A stretch of DNA of 64,000 nt from Zoroaster sp. YZ-2022 (taxonomy: Eukaryota > Echinodermata > Asteroidea > Forcipulatida > Zoroasteridae). Positions 9,260 to 20,039 of this stretch are shown here, one piece after another. The DNA is taken from positions 22,862,163 to 22,926,162 of the forward strand of contig CM055830.1 in the NCBI GenBank assembly GCA_029582265.1, written 5' to 3'. Both the position numbers and the translations under genes were made by a program. The stretch's first letter is position 1. Each line of letters begins with the position of its first letter. The notes under the pieces are model-generated. The model searched no databases. It was given only the letters and a program-made list of their open reading frames with translations, and was not told where the DNA came from.

Positions 9260-11390
9260 TTGTCCTACATAAACGTGTTTAGGAATAGGCCTGCAGGGTT
9301 CACTCGTCCCCACCGCCCAGGTCCGTAGCGAGCAGGGGCAGGGGGTTGGTGTGCGACACGCCAATAATTGTTCTCAATAATAATAATAATAATAATGAAC
9401 ATTTGTAATGCGCCGGTATCTGTCAAAAGAGACGCTCATGGCGCAGTGACACATCAGTGTAAACAAGAAAACAAAATACATGGTAAGAACAATGCAATAT
9501 GAAATTACAAGGAACGATGGTTGTAAAAAAAAGAAAAAGGCCGACTGCATGGCCCTGGTCAGAATATGCTAGGCAAATACGATATTCTGACAAAAAGGAA
9601 AAACCCTGCATACACAACCATGTAAACAAGGTTGATTAGCAAAAAATGTAAACACCGTAGCGATACTCTTCACATATTAAACAAAAACAAAAGGTATAAA
9701 TACATCATCATAAAAGTCAATAGTTAAACATAAGTAAATTATACATCAATTTTCAGTCGGCAAATCAAAGGTACTAGCACAAGAGTTGGTCCATAATAAA
9801 TTTTCAGTCAGCAACATTTGTATGTTTTATATACTGATGCCTACTTTCACAACAAACTATTTTAAAGCAGAACCATACCCTAAATTCATGGTCACACAAT
9901 AATGTAATTATATGGGGGTGGCTAGATGAAAGATAATTAAAAGCAAAAAGGACACAAACGAATTGTACAAGCTAGATGATTTTATTTTTATATAAATTTG
10001 TTTAAAGCATCAACCATTATATACCGTTAATTAAAGGAATGTTTATTATGTACATGTACAACACTGTCCAAAATATGTCCCACAAGTTGCATTTTGAGAT
10101 AATCAAATTTGTCACACAACTAACTGTATTAACTGTAGGCAGGAACACATTTAAAGTTCATGAGACAATTTATTTCACATAATAAACAACCTGAATGTAT
10201 TTTCACTATTGCTGAAGCTTTCATACAGGCTGGAGTTATGCATCAACAAATGCATTATCCTAACAGAAAAGAAATATATTTTACTACAGAAAAGACTTTC
10301 TTACAGTTCATGAGTTCAAAGCTAAAATTAAGTCTTAATTGTTAACTTGGAGATCCTGGTAAAAAAAAAAATTACCTGTTTTTTTCTGAAACATGTGAGT
10401 AGACTTTCACGGGTCAGTAAGTCTGACCGAGTTCCAATGACCAGTTGTAACAGTTGTACTTAAAGAATTGCCAATCATGAAAAATTGTTTTGACATTTAT
10501 TGATATTTCATTTGTTTTTGTTACTTTCCTTCTGTTTCTCAGATTTATATTGGATGTTACGAACTTAGATTAGTGACTGGATTATTTAAATTTCTTTCTG
10601 ATTATTGTTTAATTCTTATTATTTTACTTTATTGCATTTCACACTTTTGTATTGTTGCTGATTCCTCAGTTAGATGAGTTTGCTTACACTTTTATTATTA
10701 CTGTTTGGACTGATAAAGATAATATTAGTCTGTCATAAAAAAAAACTTCAAATTTAATAATTTCATATCTCTAGTTGACAAATGATTTATATTAATATTC
10801 GGTAGTTTTATTGTCATTTTATGTGAGATAATAACCGTTACAAGCACAACAATACCGAACAAAAACCGCTTCAAATTCAATAGTCTGTTCTCAGTAACAG
10901 CTGAAACCTCTCATATAATACGAGCAGACAGCGGGCGGAAAAACGTAATGAAACACTAAATTGGCCTGTCATCAAGGCTTCGAATTTATTGATTTCATAT
11001 CTCTCGTTGACAAATGATTGATATAATATTCGGTAGTTTTATTGTCGTTTTTTTTTTATAGATAATTACCGTTACAAGCACAACAATACCAAACAAAAAG
11101 AGGCCTTCTATGATAACAAAATGTATAACACAAATACAAAACAGATTCGATTTGTGTCCTTACACCGACGTATGAAGCACTGTATACTCAATACTCAATG
11201 ACAAATACAATAAAATTGAATTAAACTTATCTTTAAACTAACAACATAATTAATAATTTAATTATTTAAACAGACCCCAGGAGATTGAACTCGCTAAGAA
11301 GTCCATGTCATGGATGACAATCCTACTCAAACATTCCACATCTACCTATATACACTCAACAACAACAACCACAACAACAACAACAACGAG
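9260..11390 (+). repeat. ~2 kb repeat family R1, copy 1
   Basis: Begins around GGCCTGCAGGGTTCACTCGT, then an (AAT)n run and the motif GAGACGCTCATGGCGCAGTG, and ends near the (AAC)n tract at ~11360. It matches 19912-21935 and 31960-34020 in the same orientation over its full length. No conserved open reading frame is shared by the three copies, so it is probably non-coding or fully decayed. The last third contains two copies of the ~240 bp module (10710-10970 and 10980-11100). Confidence 0.88.
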
Positions 11391-12645
11391 AAAATAAACA
11401 AATTAAAAATCCTACATATTTCAATTTGGAATGTCAGTCTGGGCATGGAGTGGTTCCAGGGGAGTCGGGAGAGGTCCAGAGTCGTGTAGGGGTACTAGGT
11501 TAGCTAGGGGTCCTACTTATACCATCCCTCTCGTCGTCTCTAGAAATCACCACCACTTTTAAACCTTACCCCCTCATCAGACACCGCGTACAGGCACAAA
11601 TGCATTTGCTTATGGCTTCATGAAAACTAATACTAAGTATCGTTGGCAGATGGGGGAGCCGAACAAAAACCGCTTAAAATTCAATATTCTGTTCTCAGTA
11701 AGAGCTGAAACATCTCATATTATTATTTACAAGCCGACTGCGGGTGTTTCCACTTAATGAGCCAGTTCAAGTCCAAAGTCCTTGACTTTTAATTTAGTAA
11801 TTGAATGTTATTGAAATTCAAATTCAACACGCGATTGCAATTGCGTCTCAAACCATTGACGGATCGAGAAGGGGGCGGGGTCAAGGGGGGCAGTTTATAA
11901 TCATCATAATATGTAATTTAACAACTTTTTAAAATGCGTGATGGATGTCTATTTTCAAACTTTTGAATGGGGGCACAGGCACGCAGGCGCGTGTCCAGGA
12001 TTTTCAGCGGAGGGGGGGGTCTGGCCTGAGACTATCTAAGCGGAGCGCCACCATCGGTTGGCGCGGAGCGTACAGGGGGCGCGAGCAGGGGGGGTCCGGA
12101 CCCCCTGGACCCCCTTGGACACGCGCCTGGCACGTGCCCCGTTCCCCCGTTCCCCGTCCCCCCCCCCCCCGTTCCCCCCGTTCCCCCGGTACGCCACTGA
12201 GTTTAGCTGTCAATGTAATGCGATAAACTCAAAGAAAACTGACCCTAAATCTTAGCTTTAAGTTCCAAAACACAAACCCAAAACAATATTTTTTTAAGAG
12301 AGGTGAAACTTTGGAGTTTGCTTCCAAAAGACGTGTTTTCTGCGGTAATTTGGAGCATTGTATTGACATAACATGTACAACGGTTATTTTATGTTGGTGT
12401 TTAGCTGTAATTATTGTAATGCGTGTAATATGGGATCTTTTGAGGCTAGTCTGGCAGCAATCGTCAAACAGTCGTAACAGTGTTTTATTGGACGAGGCTT
12501 AGCATTACATTTTTTACAGCAAAAATTACTTAAAAACGAGTACTTAAGCTACCGTTTCACCAAGTCTATCATATTTGTTTGGAATTTTCATATATTTTCG
12601 TAACAAGAAAACATGAATTAGTCCCTCCAGATGGTACCGAAAAAT
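11391..12645 (+). repeat. Composite repeat B, shortened unit
   Basis: Starts GAGAAAATAAACAAATTAAA right after an (AAC)n tract and ends at GGTACCGAAAAATTACAACA, where the next unit begins. Compared with the ~1.74 kb units it lacks ~460 bp in the middle: the module pair is reduced to about half a copy after CAGATGGGGGAGCC. It contains a C-rich tract, CCCCGTTCCCC repeats, near 12140-12190. No coding signal. Confidence 0.85.
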
Positions 12646-14395
12646 TACAACAACGAGAAAATAAACAAATTAAAAATCCTACATATTCAATTGGGAATGT
12701 CAGTTTGGGCATCTAGGGATTCCGGACTTCCAGAGGAGTCGGGAGAGGTCCAGAGTCGTGTAGGGGTACTAGGTTAGCATGGGGTCCTACTTATACCATC
12801 CTTTTGGCGTCTCTAGAAATCACCGCCCCTTTTAAACCTTACCCCCTCATCAGACACCACGTAAAGACACAAATGCATTTGCTTATGGCTTCATGAAAAC
12901 TAATACTAAGTATCATTGGCAGATGGGGGGGGGGGCAGGGGGAAGATTAGCAGGTAAAGGAGGCAGGCAAAGAGGACAAGTGTCCATTCATCACCTTGCA
13001 ATGAATTTACCCTATACTTTATATACGTGGACCTCTTTTTCTTAGGCAGTTTCACCCCTTTTTGCTGTACGATGTCTCATTTTTATTTCAGCTACCCTGG
13101 ACCCACCCCTGATTATAAAAGGTGTCTGTACTGTTTGGACTGTTAAAGATAATATTAGTCTGTCATCACAAAACTTCAAATTTAATAATTTCATATCTCT
13201 CGGTGACAAATGATTTATATAATATTCGGTAGTTTTATTGTCATTTTATGTGAGATAATTACCGTTACAAGCACAACAATACCGAACAAAAACCGCTTAA
13301 AATTCAATAGTCTGTTCTCAGTAAGAGCTGAAACCTCTCATATAATACGAGCAGACAGTGGGCGGAAAAACGTAATGAAACGCTAAATTGGCCTGTTATC
13401 AAAAAGGCTTCGAATTTATTGATTTCTTATCTCTCGTTGACAAATGATTGATATAATATTCGGTAGTTTTATTGTCGTTTTGTTTGAGATAATTACCGTT
13501 ACAAGCACAACAATACCAAACAAAAACCGCTTAAAATTCAATAGTCTGTTCTCAGTAAGAGCTGAAACCTCTCATATATTATTTACAAGCCGACTGCGGG
13601 TGTTTCCACTTAATGAGCCAGTTCAAGTCCAAATGCCTTGACTTTTAATTTAGTAAATGAATGTTATTGAAATTCAAATTCAACACGCGATTGCAATTGC
13701 GTCTCAAACCATTGACGGATCGAGAAGAGGGCGGGGTCAAGGGGGCAGTTTATAATCATCATAATATGTAATTTAACGACTTTTTAAAATGCGTGACGAG
13801 TGTCTATTTTCAAACTTTTGAATAGGGGCACCTGGGGGCACAGACCTCGGCTGGGGGGCAGGCACGTGCCCCGTTCTCCCCGTTCCCCCGTTCCCTCCGT
13901 TCCCCGCGTGCCCCCGGTACGCCACTGAGTTTAGCTGTCAATGTAATGCGATAAACTCAAAGAAAACTGACCCTAAATCTTAGCTTTTAAGTTCCAAAAA
14001 CAAACCCAAAACAAATATTTTTTTAAGAGAGGTGAAACTTTGGAGTTTGCGTCCAAAAGACGTATTTTCTGCGGTAATTTGGTGCATTGTATTGACATAA
14101 CATGTACAACGGTTATTTTATGTTGCTGTTTTATAGCTTTATTGTAATGCGTGTAATAACATGGGATCTGTTGAGGCTACGTCTGGCAGCAATCGTCAAA
14201 CAGTCGTAACAGTGTTTTATTGGACGAGGCTTAGCATTTAATTTTTTACAGCAAAAATTGCTTATAAACGAGTACAAAGCTACTGTTTCACCAAGTCTAT
14301 CATATTTGTTTGGAATTTTTGTATATTTTCGTAACAAGAAAACATATGAATTAGTCCCTCCAGATGGTACCGAAAAATTTGCTGGCTCATGGACA
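12646..14395 (+). repeat. Composite repeat B, full ~1.74 kb unit
   Basis: Directly follows the shortened unit head to tail. Order: GAGAAAATAAAC head, the ~240 bp module twice (13125-13390 and 13405-13625), a block around CAACACGCGATTGCAATTGC, a C-rich tract, and the tail GTCCCTCCAGATGGTACCG. It is the same structure as 35225-36968 and 36969-38706. Confidence 0.88.
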
Positions 14396-14770
14396 AATAT
14401 CCACACATCGTGGATATTTAAAAGGACAATATCGTCACGATCTGAACAGAATTTCAACAGGGCTTGGAATCGGTGTCCTAGCACGCGACTGAGGCGACGC
14501 CCCAAGTACCAGTCCATTCTGTGATCTATGTTTTTCTTCATATTTCTCTACCGATTTGAATGGGTATGATAGAGAAATGTTAAAGCATGATGCATTATGA
14601 TACCACCAGTCCTATTCAAATAATGACGAGCTGAGCCCAGCATTTTGTTTACGGTGATTGGTTCAAATAAAATAAATGCATACATGTACACATATTTTTC
14701 ATATTGTTAGATATTTATGAATTATTCATTATAGCGTCCACGTGCACACAACGGATCAGACTGGTGAAGG
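14396..14770 (+). repeat. Repeat block C, start only (copy 1)
   Basis: Matches 25910-26296 and, after a gap, 39690-39990. It includes GGCGACGCCCCAAGTACCAG and CACGTGCACACAACGGATCA. The left half-end of the TTAA MITE family (GGACAATATCGTCACGATC) is seen at ~14428. Similarity to the ~14 kb unit stops near 14770. Confidence 0.75.
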
Positions 14771-14774
14771 TGAT

Positions 14775-15180
14775 ATACTGAACAGCAAAAGAAACGCAAG
14801 TCCGAGGACAGCAAAAGAAACACAAGTCCGAGGTCTTGTCAAGTTTTCAAACAGAAGACAAACCATTTTGATTTTAATCACTCATTTAATGAAAAATGCT
14901 TTCAATTTGTGAGCTGAAAGTGACTGTTGAAATTGCATTGAAATTGCATTAAACGACAGCGTCAATAATGCACACTAGCATCAGCATTAAACAAGAGCAT
15001 TAGCTGTGTATACAGTTGGTATAGCTTTGTACTACTCATCAGCAATGCACGCCAGCGTTAGCTATGTACAGCTTCCAAAGCTTTGTACCAGCTACACATC
15101 AGCTATGCACGCTAGCATCTATAACGTACAGCTCATACAACTTATTTGCAGCTAATGCACCGCGCGCTAGTACTGTAGTC
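14775..15180. repeat. Direct duplication plus degenerate array
   Basis: First, two copies of GCAAAAGAAACGCAAGTCCG-type 26 bp units (about 14787-14842). Then, at 14955-15180, three or four decayed ~70 bp units rich in AGCTATGTACAGCT and GCACGCTAGCATC. No gene. Confidence 0.65.
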
Positions 15181-15280
15181 AGTGACGTACACGCAGAGCT
15201 AAGACAATAAACTTACGTCTTTCTACGCTGCCAGCTACAGTTCTTTTTCTGGCGCTATGGCATACCGCAGACAACCACGC

Positions 15281-15592
15281 CCGGCGCGCGTATATTTGTT
15301 TTACACCGCAGCGACGGGTTTTGTGCAGTAAAAGTGCCAATTCCGGTCTTGAGAGAGAGACTACGAAACCCTAGGCGCGCGACGATAGAAAACTCCAAGC
15401 TGCAGTCGACCATGGCGCTCTGCAGTGGAACTCATGGAGCCATTCCCTCTCCGTTGATGGTAGGTTTTTTTTGCGTGTCGAAATTCCCTTCGCGCGCATG
15501 CGTGCTGAATGGGTTCATAGTCTTGACACAAGGGCGAAATCGGCACAAAACCCGTCGCTGCGGTGTAAAAAACAAATACGCGCCCGGCGCAG
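15281..15592. repeat. Foldback: ~50 bp inverted repeat in a CpG-rich patch
   Basis: The left arm (about 15281-15328, containing ACACCGCAGCGACGGGTTTT) returns inverted at 15543-15592 (AAAACCCGTCGCTGCGGTGT) with a ~215 bp loop. The patch 15170-15650 is unusually CpG-rich for this window. The loop contains a candidate first exon (15412-15459). It could be a foldback element or the relic of a promoter region. Confidence 0.7.
15412..15459 (+). other. Candidate 16-codon first exon (unconfirmed)
   Basis: GACCATGGCG is a near-ideal translation start. The frame reads MALCSGTHGAIPSPLM and runs into ATG|GTAGGT, a reasonable splice donor. It lies in the loop of the CpG-rich foldback. I found no partner exon and do not recognise the peptide, so this may be chance. 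Confidence 0.2.
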
Positions 15593-15669
15593 CCCACATG
15601 CATGCCATCGCATCGCTATATACGCGCCTGCCCAATCAGCGCGCGCAACATAAGGACACCCACAATCTA

Positions 15670-15895
15670 AATATTAGACTAGTGTAGTCTTTCACTTTCC
15701 GTTACATTATAAAGGTGTTTATTTTTCTTTTATTGTAGACAAGGTAACACATAAAACTAGACAAGTTTTTCTTTTTGAACAGACCTCTGAGCTGTTCTGA
15801 GTTTTGTTGACAACATTTGTTTTAGAGGTATGAATGTAAATGACATGTTCATTAACACATCAAAAACGTGAAACGTAAGGGGTTTTTAAGTAAAA
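15670..15895 (+). repeat. Boundary module of the ~14 kb duplication, copy 1
   Basis: Contains GTAGACAAGGTAACACATAA and GAGCTGTTCTGAGTTTTGTT. It recurs at 29765-29955 and at 44555-44700, i.e. at the start of unit 2, the start of unit 3 and the end of unit 3. These spacings define the duplication period. Confidence 0.75.
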
Positions 15896-16310
15896 TGTTT
15901 TGGTAACATGATTGTATGGATATAATAAGGTTGTAACGCACATCAATGAGGACGAGGTTGAGCAGCTTATTATTAATTTCACGTGATCGAAACGTCGAGT
16001 TGTACCTCCAGTTCTTTTCAGAACTAATTACTACTCAATTGAGATTCCACATGTGTCACCGCAATTATTCTTACTTAATTTCACGTGGTTTGATATTATT
16101 CAATATGCATGAAGATTATTTTTAAGTCCTAAAATACCATCGATTGGAATCGATTCTCAGTCCTTCATGACACGGAAACCTGAACCAAACTGAATGATGC
16201 AATGTTCGAATCCAGGAGGCGTATTTTTTTTGCAGGACGAATTATGAACGTGGCCAATTTCTATGAAATTCCCAATTTTATAAACTTGTTTTTTTTCAAA
16301 AATTGCTCAC
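15896..16310. repeat. TOMM70-flank-like dispersed repeat, copy 2
   Basis: Same family as 8929-9250 and 29952-30260. This copy has an extra ~110 bp segment (about 15980-16090) that repeats the flanking phrase ATTAATTTCACGTG. Confidence 0.8.
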
Positions 16311-16439
16311 GTTCGTCCTGGGAAAAAAAACGCATCCATGAGGAGTGGAGTGGGGGGTGGGTGGGGGCGGGCGGGGGGGGGGGGATGGGAGCGGGGAGGG
16401 AACATTAGATGTCTTCCTATTTGTGTGTAGACTACATAA

Positions 16440-16925
16440 ACGTGTTTAGGAATAGGAATGTGTCATGTGCCATCCTCTGTGCCATCCTCTGTACATGTTA
16501 CCAAAGAGAAAAGATCCTCTATGATGTTACACGTGCTTAGCTTTTTGACACCTGAGCATGCAGTGCTATACACACGTCGGTGTATAGGGCAAAATTAAAT
16601 CAATTGTTTATATAATTATCTCCCGACGCAAGAATTTCACCAATCTATATATATATACATATATATATATGTCGCGGAACCCGCTGCTATATAGGATTCT
16701 GGCCGGCCAATCGTCATCGGGCAAGCTCGGTGGTCGAGAGATTAAGACGTCTGCCCTAGTAAGCAGGAGGTCGTGGTTTCGAATCCCGCCCGAGTCGCCT
16801 GTGTAGTTTTTTCACAGACACTCGGAAAGCACTGAGCATGCAGTGCTATACAAACGTCGGTGTAGGGCAAAATTAAATCAATTGTTTATCTCCCGACGCA
16901 AGAATTTCACCAATCTATATATTTT
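16440..16925 (+). repeat. tRNA-derived SINE cluster
   Basis: A full-looking SINE lies at about 16715-16915. It has an A-box-like AGCTCGGTGGTCGAGAGATT, a B-box-like GGTTTCGAATCCC, then GCACTGAGCATGCAGTGCTA and the tail GGGCAAAATTAAATCAATTG. A second SINE tail precedes it at 16553-16650, followed by (TA)n. A real tRNA is unlikely: the head is followed by the constant SINE body, and the same head recurs elsewhere in the window. Confidence 0.75.
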
Positions 16926-16999
16926 TGACAACTGTTCATTAATGTGATATTTAGCATTCAAACACACATCACAGAAAAGCACAATCGTGTTTTAGGCTA

Positions 17000-17835
17000 A
17001 ACATGTGAATACAATCTAAACATGTGAATACAATCTAAGTGTTTATTAGAAATGTTGTTAAATTCTAAACACCATTGTTACATTGTATGTGTATGCAGAT
17101 CGACCCTCATCTAGTCTCGTGCTAGATCCGTCCGGTCTGAAACAGGCCGGAACGCATGGATGGAGAATGATGACCACTGGCGCCTCGGGGACGGGGAAAG
17201 GTTTCCAAAGTTCCCCCTCCCCCCACCAAAAAAAAAGAATAATACAAATAACAAGTTAAAAACTTACTCACACAACTGCATCGTGAGCTACAATACTTTG
17301 CAACTTTTTTCCTGAAAACGCTGATATTGCATTAGAGAATCCAATAATAATTATTATTGTTGTTGGTTTATTTCAATGAACAAAACATGGCGGCCGTAGA
17401 GTCTAATTGCGTTTACATTTAGGCCTACAAAGTTAAGACAACATAAATATTTAAAAACCACTGTAGAAAATAAATAATATAATAAATAAATAAATTATTT
17501 ACAAGTTAAATTCTTTGAAACTAATTATAATTAAAATTAAAATTTACAAGTTAAACAAATTCTCCAGCATCCCCCGGAAACATTGGTTCCCCTGTGATCC
17601 GCCCGTTGATCGATTCTGTCCCTCAAGATACACAGTGTGATCGCTAAAGAAGGTCACATGGTTTAAAGGGGGCACTGCCAAGAAGGGCCCTATACCCTCT
17701 TTGACCCCCTAACTCCCCTATTATGCCAACTTAATGTTCTAGCCAGGTATTGCCACCTGCCTCTCTTAGGCCAAAACAAGTCTCTGGTATGGTGTTCTAA
17801 AACGGCCACATGCACATTGCAAGAAGAGTGTGTAA
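17000..17835. repeat. Block shared with unit 3, no gene seen
   Basis: Closely matches 30470-31330, including GAACAAAACATGGCGGCCGT-like text and CCTTTAAACCATGTGACC (as reverse complement). Part of it (about 17430-17790) also recurs at 38865-39200. No open frame is conserved. It ends at the 22 bp array. Confidence 0.75.
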
Positions 17836-17982
17836 GCGTCGCATTAGGATTCATGCGTCGCACTAGAAGTTTTGTCGCGTCGCATTAGAAGTGTTGTCGC
17901 GTCGCATTAGAAGTGTGTCGCGTCGCACTAGAAGTGTTGTCGCGTCGCACTAAAAGTGTTGTCGCGTCGCACTAGGAGTGTT
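17836..17982. repeat. 22 bp minisatellite, copy in unit 2
   Basis: About six to seven copies of GCGTCGCACTAGAAGTGTTG with small variants, CpG-rich. The sister array at 31331-31500 has about one more unit. Confidence 0.9.
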
Positions 17983-18195
17983 CACCATTGTAGTTTTTCT
18001 CGTATGAAGAGCCGTATGTGACTAAATTTTGACTAATTAATATAAGACTAAAATAAATGTAAATCCATGTATTTGCTAGAAAAACCAATTATACAAAAGC
18101 GGCAACCAGACTGGTTGGCAGCTAGCATGCATACGGTACTAAACATGAATTTTGGGATTTATATTCATTTAAAAAAGTCCTTCACAGTGTCACAT

Positions 18196-19662
18196 CCATT
18201 TTGAAATGTTTATTTTTACTTACCTTTAAACAAAATGGTTTAGTCCTCATTAAAACCTTACCTGTAAATAAAATGGATCAGTCAAAAGTAGTCTAACCTC
18301 ACCCTAGTTTAGTCTAACAAGGTGAGGCTACATCAGGCCATGGTTTGTTAATTGTCGTTGTGTATTGTTCAGTTCTTTTGTGTAAAGTTTCCTTTTGTTA
18401 AAACCCAGTCTTTGTAGACTTAAATAATACTGTGCTGTAAGATCTTGTGAATGTATACAATAAAACAGCAGCAGAAACTGTAGCTGCACCCAATGATCTA
18501 GATATCTTTTATTTGAATGGAAAGAGTGAGCAAAGGAGGGTTAATTTAAATACTAGAATTGTTATGTAAGAGATGTAGTTATAGGAAAAGTTATAGTGGG
18601 AAGTAGTGAAAGTGTAAATGTGCAGTGTGGAAGAAAGTTTGATAGAGTGAGGTTGAAAGTTTTTGCTAGCCATCTACCAACAGTCCACAAGTTGATTTGT
18701 GCCCCAGCTTGCATATTACAGATGCAAAGGCCATAGCCAGGTGAAGCAGTCACCTTGGGCAAATCGTTCAGCTTTTGGCAGGGCATATTGGCCATATATG
18801 CGGCAGCAATACCCAACCCAAGATTCTTCAACAATCACTGCAATAATACAAACCTTAAGTTAAAAAACAGTTTTCTTTATGACATAAATGCATTAACTTT
18901 AATTCAAAAGGAAAACGATTCACAAAATAAGGTGATATCCCTAGTGGATTATTTAATGTTAGAAAAAACCAACGAAATGTTGAGTGGATTTAAGAGAAGT
19001 GTAGTTGTTCCAATACATTCAAATAAATTAATTTAAGCTCGGTTTAAAGGAATACAAACAAGGAAATATTGTTTTTATTTAAATTGTTGCATTATAAAAC
19101 CCATATTTTCGATAGCTTTGGTTGGTCTATTTCAATTATAGATGGCCTTTAACTTGGAGTAGAAGATATATAAACTTGAGAGAGGGAGAGAGACGACACC
19201 ACCCGGGACGAGTATCGACAGCAGAGGGTCCATCCCAGTAAAACCTGCCGATCATCGTAACTACCTATCCTTGATGTTAACTATTCCATAGTGTAAGCTC
19301 TTCCATGGTGTTAGTATTGGTCGACGTGCCCAATATGAACACCAAAAGTGTAGTTTTTAATAGTAACATCTTTGGATTATAGAACTTGTAATTAAAAATT
19401 AATCCAATGGGCGCATAAATGCTTTCTTAAAAAGGATAGCTCTTCAAAAATGAGGAAAACGACTAGTTTCAGTAAATATTGTTAATATATACAATTGGCT
19501 TCATAGGATTAAAAATACTATAATATTGTAATATTTGTATATGTATGTTCGTACACTAGTGTTTGATTAAATATAATTTTAAACAATAAATAAATATAAA
19601 ATATATAGAAGGCTTCTTGAGGACATTGTTTATTTTTTTTATTGATTTTGGACCGGGATTTG
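18196..19662. mobile_element. 1.47 kb segment present in unit 2 and absent from unit 3
   Basis: In unit 3 the flanks meet directly at about 31693 (GTCCTCCACAGCCCATACAT). Here they are separated by 1.47 kb. The segment starts TGTCACATCC and ends GGATTTGACACATAG, which are imperfect inverted termini. Either it is an inserted element or unit 3 lost it. It contains coding-like minus-strand text at 18562-18837. Confidence 0.5.
18716..18837 (-). other. Exon-like segment in the 1.47 kb insert (unrecognised)
   Basis: On the minus strand a TATTATTGCAG acceptor precedes an open frame reading IVEESWVGYCCRIYGQYALP, then KAERFAQGDCFTWLWPLHL and a stop at 18718-18716. Another frame over the same bases stays open longer, to 18562 (with GLGIAAAYMANMPCQKLNDL). 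The stretch is richer in GC than its surroundings. I do not recognise either reading. It could be a captured host exon or transposon coding remains. Confidence 0.22.
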
Positions 19663-19911
19663 ACACATAGCCCATACATTATTGTTTTACGGAAAGGCAT
19701 TGTTTCTGAATAGTTAACAAAACATGTTGCTAATCCTGTTACAAATATGTACAACCTAAACCTAGTCTCGATCCCAACTACCTACTTGGAAGGTGAGCAT
19801 TCTAAACCACAAGAGTACCATGCCACTTGAATTTGGCGGTGAATTAAGTACAGAAGAACCTTTGTAAAATTGTATTTATAAAATAATATAAATTATTTAA
19901 TGCAAAAAATA
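19663..19911. repeat. Link between the insert and R1, shared with unit 3
   Basis: Matches 31694-31960, including GTAGTTGGGATCGAGACTAG (as reverse complement) and TTTGGCGGTGAATTAAGTAC. No gene. Confidence 0.7.
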
Positions 19912-20007
19912 TTGCTCAGGCCTACAGGGTTCACTAGTCCCCACCGCCCAGGTCCGTAGCGAGCAGGGGCAGGGGGTATGGTGTGCGACACCCAAATAAT
20001 TGTTATC

Positions 20008-20039
<32 letters not shown>

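Noticed and set aside
12004..12255. Pro/Arg/Gly-rich frames on both strands
   Set aside because: They come from the C-rich tract of the B repeat, whose length and frame vary between copies.
14131..14541. 136-codon minus-strand frame, partly shared with 25812-26072
   Set aside because: The similarity is what recent repeat duplication predicts. The third copy is broken by a MITE, and the peptide matches no family.
15334..15687. 117-codon frame through the CpG-rich foldback
   Set aside because: The inverted arms supply much of it. Open frames exist on both strands here because the GC content lowers stop frequency. Only the short 15412-15459 candidate exon was kept, at low confidence.
16725..16800. 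Possible tRNA gene
   Set aside because: It has A- and B-box-like text, but it is followed by the constant SINE body, it recurs with the same body, and I cannot fold a proper acceptor stem.
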